64,000 nt of DNA from Haladaptatus caseinilyticus (GTDB lineage Archaea; Halobacteriota; Halobacteria; Halobacteriales; Haladaptataceae). The notes under the pieces were generated by a model. That model had not been told where the DNA came from and made no database searches. It worked only from the letters and a program-made list of their open reading frames with translations. The translations under genes and the position numbers were made by a program. The stretch is from contig NZ_CP111040.1 in assembly GCF_026248685.1 (NCBI RefSeq), positions 186,001 through 250,000 on the forward strand, given 5' to 3'. Shown here in pieces: positions 36,081-46,043 of this stretch. The stretch's first letter is position 1, and each line of letters starts with the position of its first letter.

Positions 36081-39000
36081 TCAGACCTCCTTGTGAGCCA
36101 GTGCTCGTTTCACGACTTGTGGATTTAAAAAGGGAGACTGGCTGTTGACGAAGAAGGCCGAGAGTGACGAGGAGAGCACTGAACAGAATAATCATGAGTT
36201 CACCACATAGTACAACCCCGACCACTGTTAACGTTATCTCTGGTGTGATTTGAATTCCAAATATGGTCAAGAATCCGCCCCACGCAAGTATCGCAGTCAC
36301 CAAAATTGCACTGCTAAATGCAGTAACAGTCGCAACCGCACCGATTTTGAGTGCATCCATGAGAATCAAGCGAGCAACCTGATACGGGATGGCACCAGTT
36401 GCTCGGTGAACACCGATAGCTTGTCGACGGGCATGAATCGCCTGTGCGAAGGTTGCTGTTGTACTGCCGATCGTCATAACGCCCGCTAAGACACTGAGAA
36501 TCCCAACAAGGAACGTAAGATTCCCAAACGCGGTCTCAAGTATACTTCCGACACCACTACTGCCAGAATACGCCCCTTGGTTTGCATAGGCTGCGACGAT
36601 CCGGTCATCCCCTGAGACAGTATAGTCGGCAACAGCAAGGGTTCGCTCTGACGCCATTAGACGAGCTGTATACGAACCCGGGGCCATTCGTGGTAGCTGG
36701 ATTTCCGTTGATTTGTTTTGCCCTGGTGCAACTGAGACGGTGCGTGTGTATTGCTTCCCTGCTGTCGAAACAACAGCTTTTGTGGAGACCTTTGTTTGCC
36801 ATGGGTTATAGAGTGAAATACGTGCGTGTGGTCGAACTGCAATCGAGGGGTTAGTTGGGCGAATACGGATTTGGCCGACAAGGGTTCGCGATGCGGTTTC
36901 CGAGACGTTGATTGTCTGTGTTTTGGACTGGTTTTGATGGTGGACTGTGAGCGTTTGCGTTCCAGGCTCATCAAGTGGAACCCGCACACGGCCGTTTTGG
37001 TTTGTCTCGACAGTTCGGTTCCCGATAGTGAGTGATGCATTCGCGACTGGTGTTCCGGTTGTATTTGTCACTGTCACCAATGGATTGCTCGATAGCGGTG
37101 CAGACGATGGTAGCCCATCTATCTGGAGTCCATTGCGGGGAAGTACAGTAACAGATGTCCTCTGCGTTCCGACCTGAATGTGCTGTGTTCCTGGTGTCCG
37201 AACTGGAACATGTAGTGTAACGGTGCGTTGTGCATGTGCCTCCAGTTTAACAGTGATTTTTCGAGTCTCATTTCCGACGTGTGCACGGACTGTTCGAGTA
37301 ATCGTTTTTGAGCCGAAATTCTGAACACGAATACGAACGGGGAGCCTCTGTGTAACCGCTATCCGTTCAGGTGCAGTGACATCGAGAATGGTATAGTTCG
37401 ACTGCGTGCTCGAAGTTGTCGAGACCTGTTTTGTGGTTCGAATAAAATGCACCATTCCTGGCTTCGCAAGTGAAAGGTGTTGTCCCGTCTGAAGTGAAAC
37501 TAGCAGCTGATCGTCGTAGAGGCCGGATGCAGAATACTTCCCGACGACCTTCACGCGGGTAAATGAGGGTGCAGTACTCCCACCTAATGTGATTGAATCG
37601 CCAACCTGGATATCACGTTTATCTGCAATGTCAGCGCCGATTACGGCTTCATCTGGTGACTGTGGTGCACGTCCCTGTTCCACATTTGCATCAGAGAGGA
37701 TGGCGAATGAATCAAAGTCGACACCCCTCACCAAGAGCGAGTTGCCATTGTGAACGGTAAAGAGCAATAACTCTGGACTGGCAGTGTTTCCTTGCTCTTG
37801 AAGTGTTGTTGCATAGGAACTGGGTACCTTACTGCCGATAGGGTGAACCGCACCCGGTTCGGTAATTGTCGAATTGCCAGTATTCATAAGCGGCGTGAGA
37901 ACGCCAGCAACTGATGCACCAACGAGAACGACCGTTGCAAATACAGTGAGTGTTGTTGTACTGGGGAGCAACGCCCGCCAGTCAAGAAATGTGAGTGAGA
38001 AATGCTGAAAAAGTCGGTGTGAGAGAGAATTTGATGAGCCAGTATGAGAGATTTGGTGACGAAGTGCTGCTGGCGATCGGCGACTCGCTGGCCATGCAGC
38101 ACTGATCCCTGCCAGAAGACCGGTGAGTGCAACCCCACCAAACCCAATTGCTAATAGTCGAGCGACCTGTGTAGTCACGGTCATCGAAAGTGATATTGGG
38201 AATCCGGAAGCAACCGCGAAGTTGACAGCTGCCCGCGTCATGATGATACCGACTGCATACCCACTGGCAATACCAACGAGAGTAAGCAGCAATGCTCGAA
38301 CGCCAAATAACATCCAAATGCTAGTCGAAGTTCCACCAGTTGATCGGATCAGTCGGATAGTCTGAATCCGATCGCGGACAGTCATTCGTGTGATACTGTG
38401 GACAACGACGCCAACCAGCACTGCGCCACCAACCGCAAGGAGTGTCACCAAAGAAAGTAATTGGCGAGTTCCCACTATGAAAAACGCAAGCACAGATCGC
38501 AGTGGAACGCCGGTCTGTGGAACCGTTTGTGCGTTCTTCGTTGGTAGCTCGATTACAAATGCACCAGTAGTACCGAGTTGCCGAACCGTTGCTGGTGTTG
38601 TACGATACCATGAGGGTGGAACAGTTGCTTTCGACTGAATATTCGCATCGACAGTGACCGGAACGGTGAGCGCCCTATTTTTCCCGACTAACCGTTGTGA
38701 ATCAGTAGTGAACCCAGCATTACTGGACACACTGACGCCATTCTGTGGCGGATTTGGAATCGTAATATCAGTCTGCTTATTGAAAGTACGAGCGGCATCA
38801 GGTGGAATACCGATAACGTATTGCTGTGATCCATTTGGCAGTGTAACCGTTGCTATAGGAAGAACGAGTGCGTTGTTGGGTGATTGAGTGTGAGCTGCCT
38901 CAAGCGAGTTGTAATAGGTCGCAGTGCCATCCGAATCGAAGTCTTCTGCAATAGTTGTCGTCTGTGTCCCTGTCGCTGTGAGAACAAGAGTTGTTCCTGT

Positions 39001-39087
39001 GAGAAACGCAACGGTAACAGTAATGACGAGGATTGCAAGCTTATCGCGATGAGACCACCGCAAAAGAACTGAACGACGGTATCCCAC
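36073..39087 (-). CDS. Giant FtsX-type ABC transporter permease with long ectodomain
   Basis: 1004 aa. It starts with LLRWSHRDKLAILVITVTVA, a cytoplasmic amphipathic stretch and first membrane helix shared with its paralogue at 40397. A first FtsX core with the family marks RMTVRDRIQTIRLIRSTGG follows at about 205-345 and a further helix at 370-400. A large extracytoplasmic part (about 405-880) contains MacB-like and Ig-like beta domains. A second FtsX core (about 885-995) has AIHARRQAIGVHRATGA. Such permeases work with a LolD/MacB-type ATPase; no ATPase is adjacent, and the one at 56741 is a candidate. It follows DUF1616 by 3 bases. Confidence 0.82.
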   Translation of the reverse strand: MGYRRSVLLRWSHRDKLAILVITVTVAFLTGTTLVLTATGTQTTTIAEDFDSDGTATYYNSLEAAHTQSPNNALVLPIATVTLPNGSQQYVIGIPPDAARTFNKQTDITIPNPPQNGVSVSSNAGFTTDSQRLVGKNRALTVPVTVDANIQSKATVPPSWYRTTPATVRQLGTTGAFVIELPTKNAQTVPQTGVPLRSVLAFFIVGTRQLLSLVTLLAVGGAVLVGVVVHSITRMTVRDRIQTIRLIRSTGGTSTSIWMLFGVRALLLTLVGIASGYAVGIIMTRAAVNFAVASGFPISLSMTVTTQVARLLAIGFGGVALTGLLAGISAAWPASRRSPAALRHQISHTGSSNSLSHRLFQHFSLTFLDWRALLPSTTTLTVFATVVLVGASVAGVLTPLMNTGNSTITEPGAVHPIGSKVPSSYATTLQEQGNTASPELLLFTVHNGNSLLVRGVDFDSFAILSDANVEQGRAPQSPDEAVIGADIADKRDIQVGDSITLGGSTAPSFTRVKVVGKYSASGLYDDQLLVSLQTGQHLSLAKPGMVHFIRTTKQVSTTSSTQSNYTILDVTAPERIAVTQRLPVRIRVQNFGSKTITRTVRAHVGNETRKITVKLEAHAQRTVTLHVPVRTPGTQHIQVGTQRTSVTVLPRNGLQIDGLPSSAPLSSNPLVTVTNTTGTPVANASLTIGNRTVETNQNGRVRVPLDEPGTQTLTVHHQNQSKTQTINVSETASRTLVGQIRIRPTNPSIAVRPHARISLYNPWQTKVSTKAVVSTAGKQYTRTVSVAPGQNKSTEIQLPRMAPGSYTARLMASERTLAVADYTVSGDDRIVAAYANQGAYSGSSGVGSILETAFGNLTFLVGILSVLAGVMTIGSTTATFAQAIHARRQAIGVHRATGAIPYQVARLILMDALKIGAVATVTAFSSAILVTAILAWGGFLTIFGIQITPEITLTVVGVVLCGELMIILFSALLVTLGLLRQQPVSLFKSTSRETSTGSQGGLND

Positions 39088-39090
39088 GGT

Positions 39091-40182
39091 CTATGACTCC
39101 GCACTAGTCACGTGATTGTTCGCTCCAGCACTTGGTGGCTGCACTGACGCAGCAGTACCACTGTCCGAAACGTTGACCCACAGATGCAGCTCTCGATATG
39201 CAGACTTCTGAGATGGATTAGCGGGGACGGATCCCTTGTATAACAGATATTGAAGTCGAAGTCGTGTCCCAGTCATCGAAGGCGAGATTGTATGTTTCTT
39301 GCGCCACGTCGAATTATCGTCGAGCGTAGTTTGAAAGCGCTTTAACTCCTGTGTATTTTTTACCTGCGTCGTATTATTAGTCACTGAGACTTGCTGAAGA
39401 CGAACCAACACAGTGTATGAAACCTGTTGGTGCTCGTTGTTTTCGATGCCAACATACAGTGGTTTGCCCTCTCCCTGCGTGAAGTTGGTTGGATAATCAT
39501 CGGCAACGAATTGGTCACTCTCATTTTTAGTCAATAAATAGAATTCAGAAAATGATTCTCCTTGGTTTGGAACAGCAACGACGTAGCCAACACTCCCGAC
39601 AGCGAGAATTAAGCTGATTGCGAGCACAACATTGAGAGCGGCATCTGCTCTCGTATCCGGCTCAAGTAGTTCCACTTTAGTAGCGACACCCCATTGTTTG
39701 TATGGAACGCGAAACCGTTCTTCCGCGGGAAGGTCCCAACGTCGAACAGCAGCAATCACGGTCATACAAAGGGTAAATAGGCTAAGGCTGAGCAAGACGG
39801 GAACTAGTCGAATCCCCCATGGAGTGAAGTTGAGTATGAGGCCAATTAACGGAACAATGGCAATACTGGTTCCAAAAGACAGTGCAACTCGCTCAAGGCC
39901 ATCAATTCCAGATCCAAATCGCGAAGGATTCCCCTCCGTCGATTCAGTCATTTTTTCATCTGTGGAGATACCCTCTGGAAACAGGGCTGCGATGAATGCA
40001 TACCCAGGTGGGAAGAGCACAAACAGAAGTCCAATGATTGCTCGAACTGGGCTTGTATTCAATCCAGGTATGAAAACAACAGCAATTGTAAGAATGACGA
40101 GGGCACCAATAACGGCTAGATCCGCTGGAAGGCGGCGGATCGGTCGGGGTAAAAGGAGCTTTGGGTCAACGTCACGAGTCAT
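39091..40182 (-). CDS. DUF1616 membrane protein
   Basis: 363 aa. The N-terminal half contains four hydrophobic segments with LLFVLFPPGYAFIAALFPE, diagnostic of DUF1616, a family common in haloarchaeal glycan and envelope loci. A further helix near residue 195 leads to a C-terminal extracytoplasmic beta domain ending about residue 345. It precedes the FtsX permease by 3 bases on the same strand and is divergent from the second permease at 40397 (214-base spacer). No enzymatic function is known for this family; association with surface-glycan export is inferred from context. Confidence 0.85.
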   Translation of the reverse strand: MTRDVDPKLLLPRPIRRLPADLAVIGALVILTIAVVFIPGLNTSPVRAIIGLLFVLFPPGYAFIAALFPEGISTDEKMTESTEGNPSRFGSGIDGLERVALSFGTSIAIVPLIGLILNFTPWGIRLVPVLLSLSLFTLCMTVIAAVRRWDLPAEERFRVPYKQWGVATKVELLEPDTRADAALNVVLAISLILAVGSVGYVVAVPNQGESFSEFYLLTKNESDQFVADDYPTNFTQGEGKPLYVGIENNEHQQVSYTVLVRLQQVSVTNNTTQVKNTQELKRFQTTLDDNSTWRKKHTISPSMTGTRLRLQYLLYKGSVPANPSQKSAYRELHLWVNVSDSGTAASVQPPSAGANNHVTSAES

Positions 40183-40396
40183 TCATTTTCCCATGAGGGC
40201 TAGCATAATAAAAAGCCCTCGGTAAAATCGGTTAGATATCACAAGTGGCAAGTTATATCAGAATTTATATTAAAATAACTAGTTAATGAAATCCATCATT
40301 AGTTAATATTGAATAGCTGCAGGTTAAGATTATACTATAGAGACAGTCATTATCATATTCATTAGTGTCTACCGATCCCAGGAAAATGAACTCTAA

Positions 40397-43300
40397 ATGA
40401 ACTATACTGAAATACTCCTTCGAAAGTGGTCACGACGAGATCAATTAGCAATCGTCATTGTCGCAGTGACAGTTGCGTTTCTCGTTGGAACAACCCTCTT
40501 GCTAACTGCTGCAAGTGCGCAGTCATCAGCAATAACCGGTGGAGAGAACGACTCGATGGTTGTCCAGCAGTATAATTCATACCAAGGTGCTCAACAAGAC
40601 GCAAGTAAGAACGATATCGTATTTCCGACGACTACTATCAGACATAATGGAACGGAATATCGAGTTATTGGCATCCCGAAAAACGCACCATCCGAACTTA
40701 CAAAGCTTTCTGTATCATGGAAGAATGCGACGGTTCCGTCACCGCCATCAACAGGCTTCCAAGGGCCTGTTTCTGAACCAACACGCCAGCGATTCCATAC
40801 ACAATCAGGCAAGCGTGTGACCAAACACGTCGCTCCCTACACAGAACAAGATTCTATTTTTCCACAAACGTGGTATGTTGGTGACGCTGGGTCAGTGAGG
40901 TCTCTCGAAGATTCAGGCGCATTTCTCGTTCACACAAATCAGCAAACAAAGAACAGTCAACAACTGCCACAAGAAGGGACGCTGAGTCCCTCACTCTTTG
41001 CTTACTTTTTCGGAGGAATGCAGCAGGTACTTCAAACGTTAGTTGCAGCAACGGTTGCCGCTGGGGTTCTAATCCTCGTCGTCATACATAATATAACTGT
41101 AATGAGTGTTCGGGATCGACTTACTGAAATTGCGGTTATTCGATCAACCGGTGGGTCTACACGCCGGATTATCGGAATATTTGCGTTACGAGCAGGCATC
41201 ATTGCTCTTGTTGGATCTATTCTGGGATATGCAATCGGAGTAATCACAATCCGAGCCCTCGTGAATTTCGCTATTTTCGCTGGTTTGTCTGTCTCATTAG
41301 ATCCAACTGTCACAGTAACATCCACACGAATATTGCTGTTTGTAGTGGTATTTCTGAGTGGTGCTGGAACGCTCGCAGGTGCTGTTGCTACCAGAAGCGT
41401 TGTAATACCACCACCATCCCAACTATGGAAAACCACTAGCAGAGCACCACCGGAACACCAGCGATGGGAACCACTATCTCGATTTCGGCTTCGTCCCCAA
41501 CTTCTTCCATGGCGAACGCTTATACCAGCGACGGCAACACTGACCGTGTTCGCCTTGATAGTGATTTTATCGAGTTCGCTCGTCGGTGCACTCACACCGG
41601 TTGCGACCACCTCAACGGGGACAGTCACGGAACCTGGTTCTCCATATCCGATGGCAAGTCGCATCGATGCTCAATATGCCTCAGAACTACGGAACCAAGG
41701 ACTGAGCGCGAGTCCAGAAATCATTGTGGCACAAGTTTCTGATGGAAAGCCGTACCTCGCAAGAGGTGCTAATTATTCAGCGTTTGCTTCCGTCTCGGAT
41801 ACAAAGCTAACAAAGGGTCACCCTCCCCACACTGAGGGGCAGGCAGTAATTGGTCAAGACCTTGCACAAACACTGGATAAAACGACTGGTGATACGATCA
41901 TCGTTGGTGGGAGCACATCGCCCGCAGTGACACAAGTGAAAATTGTGGGTGTATTTCGTGCGCCGGGAATACTTGATGACCAGCTCATCATCCCTCTTCC
42001 AACAGCCCATTCGCTTTCAACAAAGCCAGGGACGGTACATTTCATTCGGACAGCGGGTGGGACACCAAACCAGGTGCTCAATAACCAAGAAAGCTCTCCA
42101 AACAGCGAGTTACAGCAACAAAAAATGCGTATAACCAGTGTCTCTGCGCCAGAAGAGGGCATTCTGAAACAACCAATACCGGTCTCAGTGACTATCCAAA
42201 ACATAGGTTCAACCAAACGCACTAGACAAGTGAAGGCTGCTGTGGGAGACGATGTACAACGGCGTTCAGTCACCCTTCAACCAGGGGAAGAGACTCAAGT
42301 TCAGATGAATCTGAGTGCCTCTCACTCTGGAAATCAAACGTTAGAGGTAGGGCGATATTCACAGCCAATCCGAGTATATAAACGCTCGCCACTTGTCCTC
42401 CCAATCCTTCCTGAAAAAGCGCCACCAGGGTCTCAGGTTGCAATTTCGATTCAAACAATATATGAGAAAAACATTACAGGAGCAACAGTGACTATTGATG
42501 GAACCACTACAACAACCAACGACCAGGGAATTGCACTCGTAACACTTCCGAACAAACCGGGAACATACGAGCTTACCGCACGCAAGGGCGAACGAACGTA
42601 CTCTTCACAAATCCAAATTTCGCGAGATGCTTCACGACGATTATTTGCAGATATCAAGGTAACGCCAAAGAGAGGGAGTGTCTATACGACTCCAAGAGCA
42701 ATAATTCGAGTCGCAAATCCTTGGGGAGTAAAGCTCACCCGAAATATTTCTCTTGTGACCCCTGGACAGACACGCACACAAACACGAACAGTTCCGGCAT
42801 ATAATTTGAGTGAAAAGCAAGTGACGCTTGAGAAATCAACCGAGCCGGAATCTACTAACCAGTTTGCACCGGGTGAATACACGATTCGTGTCGTATCCAA
42901 TGGAACAACACTGGCCAGTGACGATTATGTCGTAATAGGTGATAAGCGAATACAGTCAACACTGGCACAGAATGCAGAATTTTCTGCTGGGAGTGGACTA
43001 GGTCAGGCAGTCGAGATGGTGTTCGGAAATTTTAAACTATTGTTATTTGGAATGATTGGTCTCGCGGGATTAACAACGATCGGAAGCACGACATCGACGT
43101 TTGCACAGGTAGTTCATTCTCGACGTCAATCAATTGGCATCTATCGCGCCACTGGTGCAACGCGCAGACAGCTTCTCAAATTACTGCTAGGTGATGTAGT
43201 GCGGATAGCAATACCAGCATCTGTTGTTTCTATGCTTATTGCGCTTGGTTCTGTATACGTACTTTCATTTAGTAGTTTGATGACAGTATTTGGTGTTCAG

Positions 43301-43426
43301 TTGAATGTGGCGATGAATCCATACATGCTCATTGGCGTTGGAGCAGGCGCACTCATACTGTCTTGCATTGGTGTAATAATCGCGGTGATACCGTTTCTCA
43401 CTGTACAACCAACGGAAATGCAGTAA
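40397..43426 (+). CDS. Giant FtsX-type ABC transporter permease, paralogue of 36073-39087
   Basis: 1009 aa. It has the same layout as the divergent paralogue: RKWSRRDQLAIVIVAVTVA at the N-terminus, a first FtsX core at about 210-345 (MSVRDRLTEIAVIRSTGG), a helix near 375-400, a long ectodomain with two Ig-like stretches (about 590-850), and a second core at 870-1000 with VVHSRRQSIGIYRATGATRR. The two genes face away from each other across the DUF1616 gene, which suggests a duplicated module. Such proteins extract or remodel lipids or proteins at the outer membrane face, or act as mechanotransmitters; the substrate here is unknown. Confidence 0.82.
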   Translation: MNYTEILLRKWSRRDQLAIVIVAVTVAFLVGTTLLLTAASAQSSAITGGENDSMVVQQYNSYQGAQQDASKNDIVFPTTTIRHNGTEYRVIGIPKNAPSELTKLSVSWKNATVPSPPSTGFQGPVSEPTRQRFHTQSGKRVTKHVAPYTEQDSIFPQTWYVGDAGSVRSLEDSGAFLVHTNQQTKNSQQLPQEGTLSPSLFAYFFGGMQQVLQTLVAATVAAGVLILVVIHNITVMSVRDRLTEIAVIRSTGGSTRRIIGIFALRAGIIALVGSILGYAIGVITIRALVNFAIFAGLSVSLDPTVTVTSTRILLFVVVFLSGAGTLAGAVATRSVVIPPPSQLWKTTSRAPPEHQRWEPLSRFRLRPQLLPWRTLIPATATLTVFALIVILSSSLVGALTPVATTSTGTVTEPGSPYPMASRIDAQYASELRNQGLSASPEIIVAQVSDGKPYLARGANYSAFASVSDTKLTKGHPPHTEGQAVIGQDLAQTLDKTTGDTIIVGGSTSPAVTQVKIVGVFRAPGILDDQLIIPLPTAHSLSTKPGTVHFIRTAGGTPNQVLNNQESSPNSELQQQKMRITSVSAPEEGILKQPIPVSVTIQNIGSTKRTRQVKAAVGDDVQRRSVTLQPGEETQVQMNLSASHSGNQTLEVGRYSQPIRVYKRSPLVLPILPEKAPPGSQVAISIQTIYEKNITGATVTIDGTTTTTNDQGIALVTLPNKPGTYELTARKGERTYSSQIQISRDASRRLFADIKVTPKRGSVYTTPRAIIRVANPWGVKLTRNISLVTPGQTRTQTRTVPAYNLSEKQVTLEKSTEPESTNQFAPGEYTIRVVSNGTTLASDDYVVIGDKRIQSTLAQNAEFSAGSGLGQAVEMVFGNFKLLLFGMIGLAGLTTIGSTTSTFAQVVHSRRQSIGIYRATGATRRQLLKLLLGDVVRIAIPASVVSMLIALGSVYVLSFSSLMTVFGVQLNVAMNPYMLIGVGAGALILSCIGVIIAVIPFLTVQPTEMQ

Positions 43427-43567
43427 CGGTTTTATTACAACTACTATTATATAGTTTCATTCATTTAATAACACAGCTATTGGCGGTATCGTTAAGTAAA
43501 ATATAAGTGTTAAGTTCGGTTACTATATCCTGAGGTTATAATGGGAGAGATTTCCCATTAAATAATA

Positions 43568-44596
43568 ATGAGTAAACGTAAAATAGTGAGTATTTTCCTG
43601 GTTGGAATACTCGTCATTTCAGCAATTGGCATTGGACAGGCAAGCATGCCTACAAAAGCAGAAGATAAAAATAAAAATCCACAACCGCAGAAGATGACTC
43701 TGCAAGTGGAAGAGGTGACGGTTCACAATTGGTCGTTCACTGTCGGACCGGACGACTCTGTGGATCGTACCGTGTATGTTGATCCAATTTCGATCAAAAA
43801 CAAAAAGTACAAAGTGGATCTAAAGAAGCTTGCTAAAGCAGACGACATGTCTGGTCTTGCGACAATGCCTGCAAAGAAACAGGCACAGGCGCAAGCAAAA
43901 CAGAATGTAAACATCAAAGAGGGAGAGACGGTTCGTATCTGCATTAAGAAGATTCACATTGAAAACGTGGATGTCATGGTGAAACTGCCGAAACAGATGC
44001 CGAATTCGAAGAAGATGTCGAATGCTCAAATGGCATCGATGGATTCGGACAAGCCGGGATACATGGTCACGATCAATAAACTGAGCATTAATAAATGGTC
44101 ATTTATTGTCGGTCCGAAGAAGAAGCCGGATGAAACAATCACAATCGGTGACGTTACTGTCAAAGATCGGGTCATCCACGTTGGGTCTTCTGACTCTAAC
44201 GACGAGAAATCGGCCGCAGCAATGGAATCCATCCGAAAGCAAATCAAAGGCAAGATGGCTGAAAAAGGTGTGAAGAAGGGTAAAACTTATCGAGTCATCA
44301 TTCAGAATATTAACATTGAAAACGTTACGTTCGTCTTTGGGAACCCCGAGAATATCGATGTTCCGGAAGATGGGACGACAACAACAGAAGAGACTACGAC
44401 CGAAGAAGACACGAGTGAAGAGGACATGACGACGACCGAAGAGGGGGATACAACCACAACGACGACTTCCAGTGAAGGCTCCAATGGTGACGATGGGTCA
44501 GAGACGACAAATAATGGTGGACAGCCTGGATTCGGCGTCGGAATTGCTTTACTTGCATTGCTCGGTGTCGGGTTCCTAGCGGTTCGTAGAGAGTAA
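43568..44596 (+). CDS. PGF-CTERM surface protein with internal duplication
   Basis: 342 aa. It has an N-terminal Sec signal (hydrophobic stretch after MSKRK) and a C-terminal sorting signal: Thr/Glu-rich linker, then QPGFGVGIALLALLGVGFLA and RRE. This is the PGF-CTERM tripartite signal processed by archaeosortase A, so the mature protein is lipid-anchored outside the cell. Between them are two copies of a domain of about 110 aa: VTVHNWSFTVGPDDSVDRT with VRICIKKIHIENVDVMV, and LSINKWSFIVGPKKKPDET with YRVIIQNINIENVTFVF. The Thr-rich linker is a probable O-glycosylation site. The domain has no recognised name. It follows the second permease by 141 bases on the same strand, and may be a component of or cargo for it. 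Confidence 0.83.
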   Translation: MSKRKIVSIFLVGILVISAIGIGQASMPTKAEDKNKNPQPQKMTLQVEEVTVHNWSFTVGPDDSVDRTVYVDPISIKNKKYKVDLKKLAKADDMSGLATMPAKKQAQAQAKQNVNIKEGETVRICIKKIHIENVDVMVKLPKQMPNSKKMSNAQMASMDSDKPGYMVTINKLSINKWSFIVGPKKKPDETITIGDVTVKDRVIHVGSSDSNDEKSAAAMESIRKQIKGKMAEKGVKKGKTYRVIIQNINIENVTFVFGNPENIDVPEDGTTTTEETTTEEDTSEEDMTTTEEGDTTTTTTSSEGSNGDDGSETTNNGGQPGFGVGIALLALLGVGFLAVRRE

Positions 44597-44779
44597 AGAA
44601 TAGCACCAATTTTTATTGATTGTTCACAAAGTGATGTCAGTACACTATAGAACAATCTATGGTTTTAAAAATTGATATAATGAAAATTGTACATAAATAC
44701 AATTTTATCCTATATTTATTTAGATATTCTTTCGAATCTGCAAAACAGATAAGTAGACGTGAGCAACAGACCCAAGCGT

Positions 44780-45748
44780 ATGAAAGCGATTGTCCTCGCG
44801 GGTGGGTATGCAACACGATTGTGGCCAATCACCAAGAATCGGCCAAAGATGTTTCTTCCAATAGGGGAGTCAACTGTTATTGACCGGATATTCACTGAAC
44901 TTGAAGCAGATGATCGCATATCAGAAGTGTTTGTAAGTACGAACGAACGCTTTGCAGAAGATTTCCGTGAGCATCTTGAGCAGAGCAATTTTGACAAACC
45001 AACGCTTTCAATTGAGGATACTTCCGACGAAGATGAAAAGTTCGGCGTTGTTGGTGCACTAGCACAACTTGTAGAGCGAGAAGGGATCGGAGATGATACG
45101 GTTGTTATTGCTGGCGACAACCTCATCAGCTTTGAAATTAGCGACTTCATCGATTATTTTGAACAGCAAAACGCAGCGACACTTGCTGCTTATGATGTTG
45201 GCAGTCGTGAACAAGCGAAATCGTATGGGTTAGTGGAGCTTGAAGGAGAAGAAATTATTGATTTCCAAGAGAAGCCAGATAAGCCAAAGAGTACGCTTGT
45301 TTCGATCGCGTGCTATGCGTTTCCTCAAGCTACGATACCGTTGCTTGAAAAATATCTCGAAGAAGATAACAACCCGGATGAACCTGGCTGGTTCATTCAA
45401 TGGCTCCAGTCACAAGAATCCGTATATGCTTATACGTTCGATGAAGCATGGTACGATATCGGCACACCGGATAGCTACTTAGAAGCGGTTCAGTGGGAAC
45501 TTGGAACTGAGAACTACGTTGCCGAAAGCGCAACTGTAAAAGATACAGAGCTCGGTGAGAATGTTCACGTAATGGCCGGTGCTGAGATTGTTGACTCAAC
45601 AGTCTCTAACTCAATAATCTTCCCTGACACTACAATTGAGAAGACAATTGTTCGAGAGTCGATTATTGATACCGACACAACAGTCACGACGATGGATCTT
45701 CACAATGCGCTCATCGGTGCGCATACTACCATTAATCCAGAACGGTGA
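44780..45748 (+). CDS. Sugar nucleotidyltransferase
   Basis: 322 aa from the ATG at 44780; the longer frame starting with GTG at 44759 adds seven residues not typical of the family. The N-terminus MKAIVLAGGYATRLWPIT with RPKMFLPIGES is the nucleotide-binding signature of the RmlA/GlmU-type transferase fold, and EEIIDFQEKPDKPKST and FDEAWYDIGTPDSYLEA are the substrate-site blocks. The C-terminal ~80 aa form left-handed beta-helix-like turns (VKDTELGENVHVMAGAEIV). It activates a sugar-1-phosphate to an NDP-sugar, supplying donors for the glycosyltransferases of this window. The exact sugar cannot be assigned. Confidence 0.88.
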   Translation: MKAIVLAGGYATRLWPITKNRPKMFLPIGESTVIDRIFTELEADDRISEVFVSTNERFAEDFREHLEQSNFDKPTLSIEDTSDEDEKFGVVGALAQLVEREGIGDDTVVIAGDNLISFEISDFIDYFEQQNAATLAAYDVGSREQAKSYGLVELEGEEIIDFQEKPDKPKSTLVSIACYAFPQATIPLLEKYLEEDNNPDEPGWFIQWLQSQESVYAYTFDEAWYDIGTPDSYLEAVQWELGTENYVAESATVKDTELGENVHVMAGAEIVDSTVSNSIIFPDTTIEKTIVRESIIDTDTTVTTMDLHNALIGAHTTINPER

Positions 45749-45803
45749 GTCGTTAGCTGCGAAAACCAAGCGAGTAGGGACTTACGGATTGCAGGCGAGA
45801 AAG

Positions 45804-45832
45804 CCTCGCCTTGAGGGCGGGGAGGATGTCAA
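45804..45832 (+). mobile_element. Orphan right-end hairpin of an IS200/IS605 (IS1341-type) element
   Basis: CCTCGCC-TTGAG-GGCGGGG (45804-45822) followed by AGGATGTCAA is the typical 3'-end hairpin of haloarchaeal TnpB-bearing IS200/IS605-type elements. No tnpB reading frame precedes it; only the tail of the nucleotidyltransferase lies upstream. The hairpin is thus the scar of a deleted element or a small non-autonomous one. The remaining spacer to 46043 contains a weak open frame of no recognised type. Confidence 0.6.
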
Positions 45833-46043
45833 ATTGTCTCCGCCGTTCAAGACACCAATAAGCGTGCGTCGGACGTGTACCCTGTGTGTCGAGAAGGTGG
45901 AAGATAGACATTTCAAACCAGTCGAGGAGCCAACGCCTGTAGAGTTTAAACTAATTTTAGATGGGGTTCTGCAAGTTTGGAAACCGAATCATGAAACACC
46001 GATCCAAGAGTCATTAGCGGCGACAAACGTCGGAAGAGTTGAT

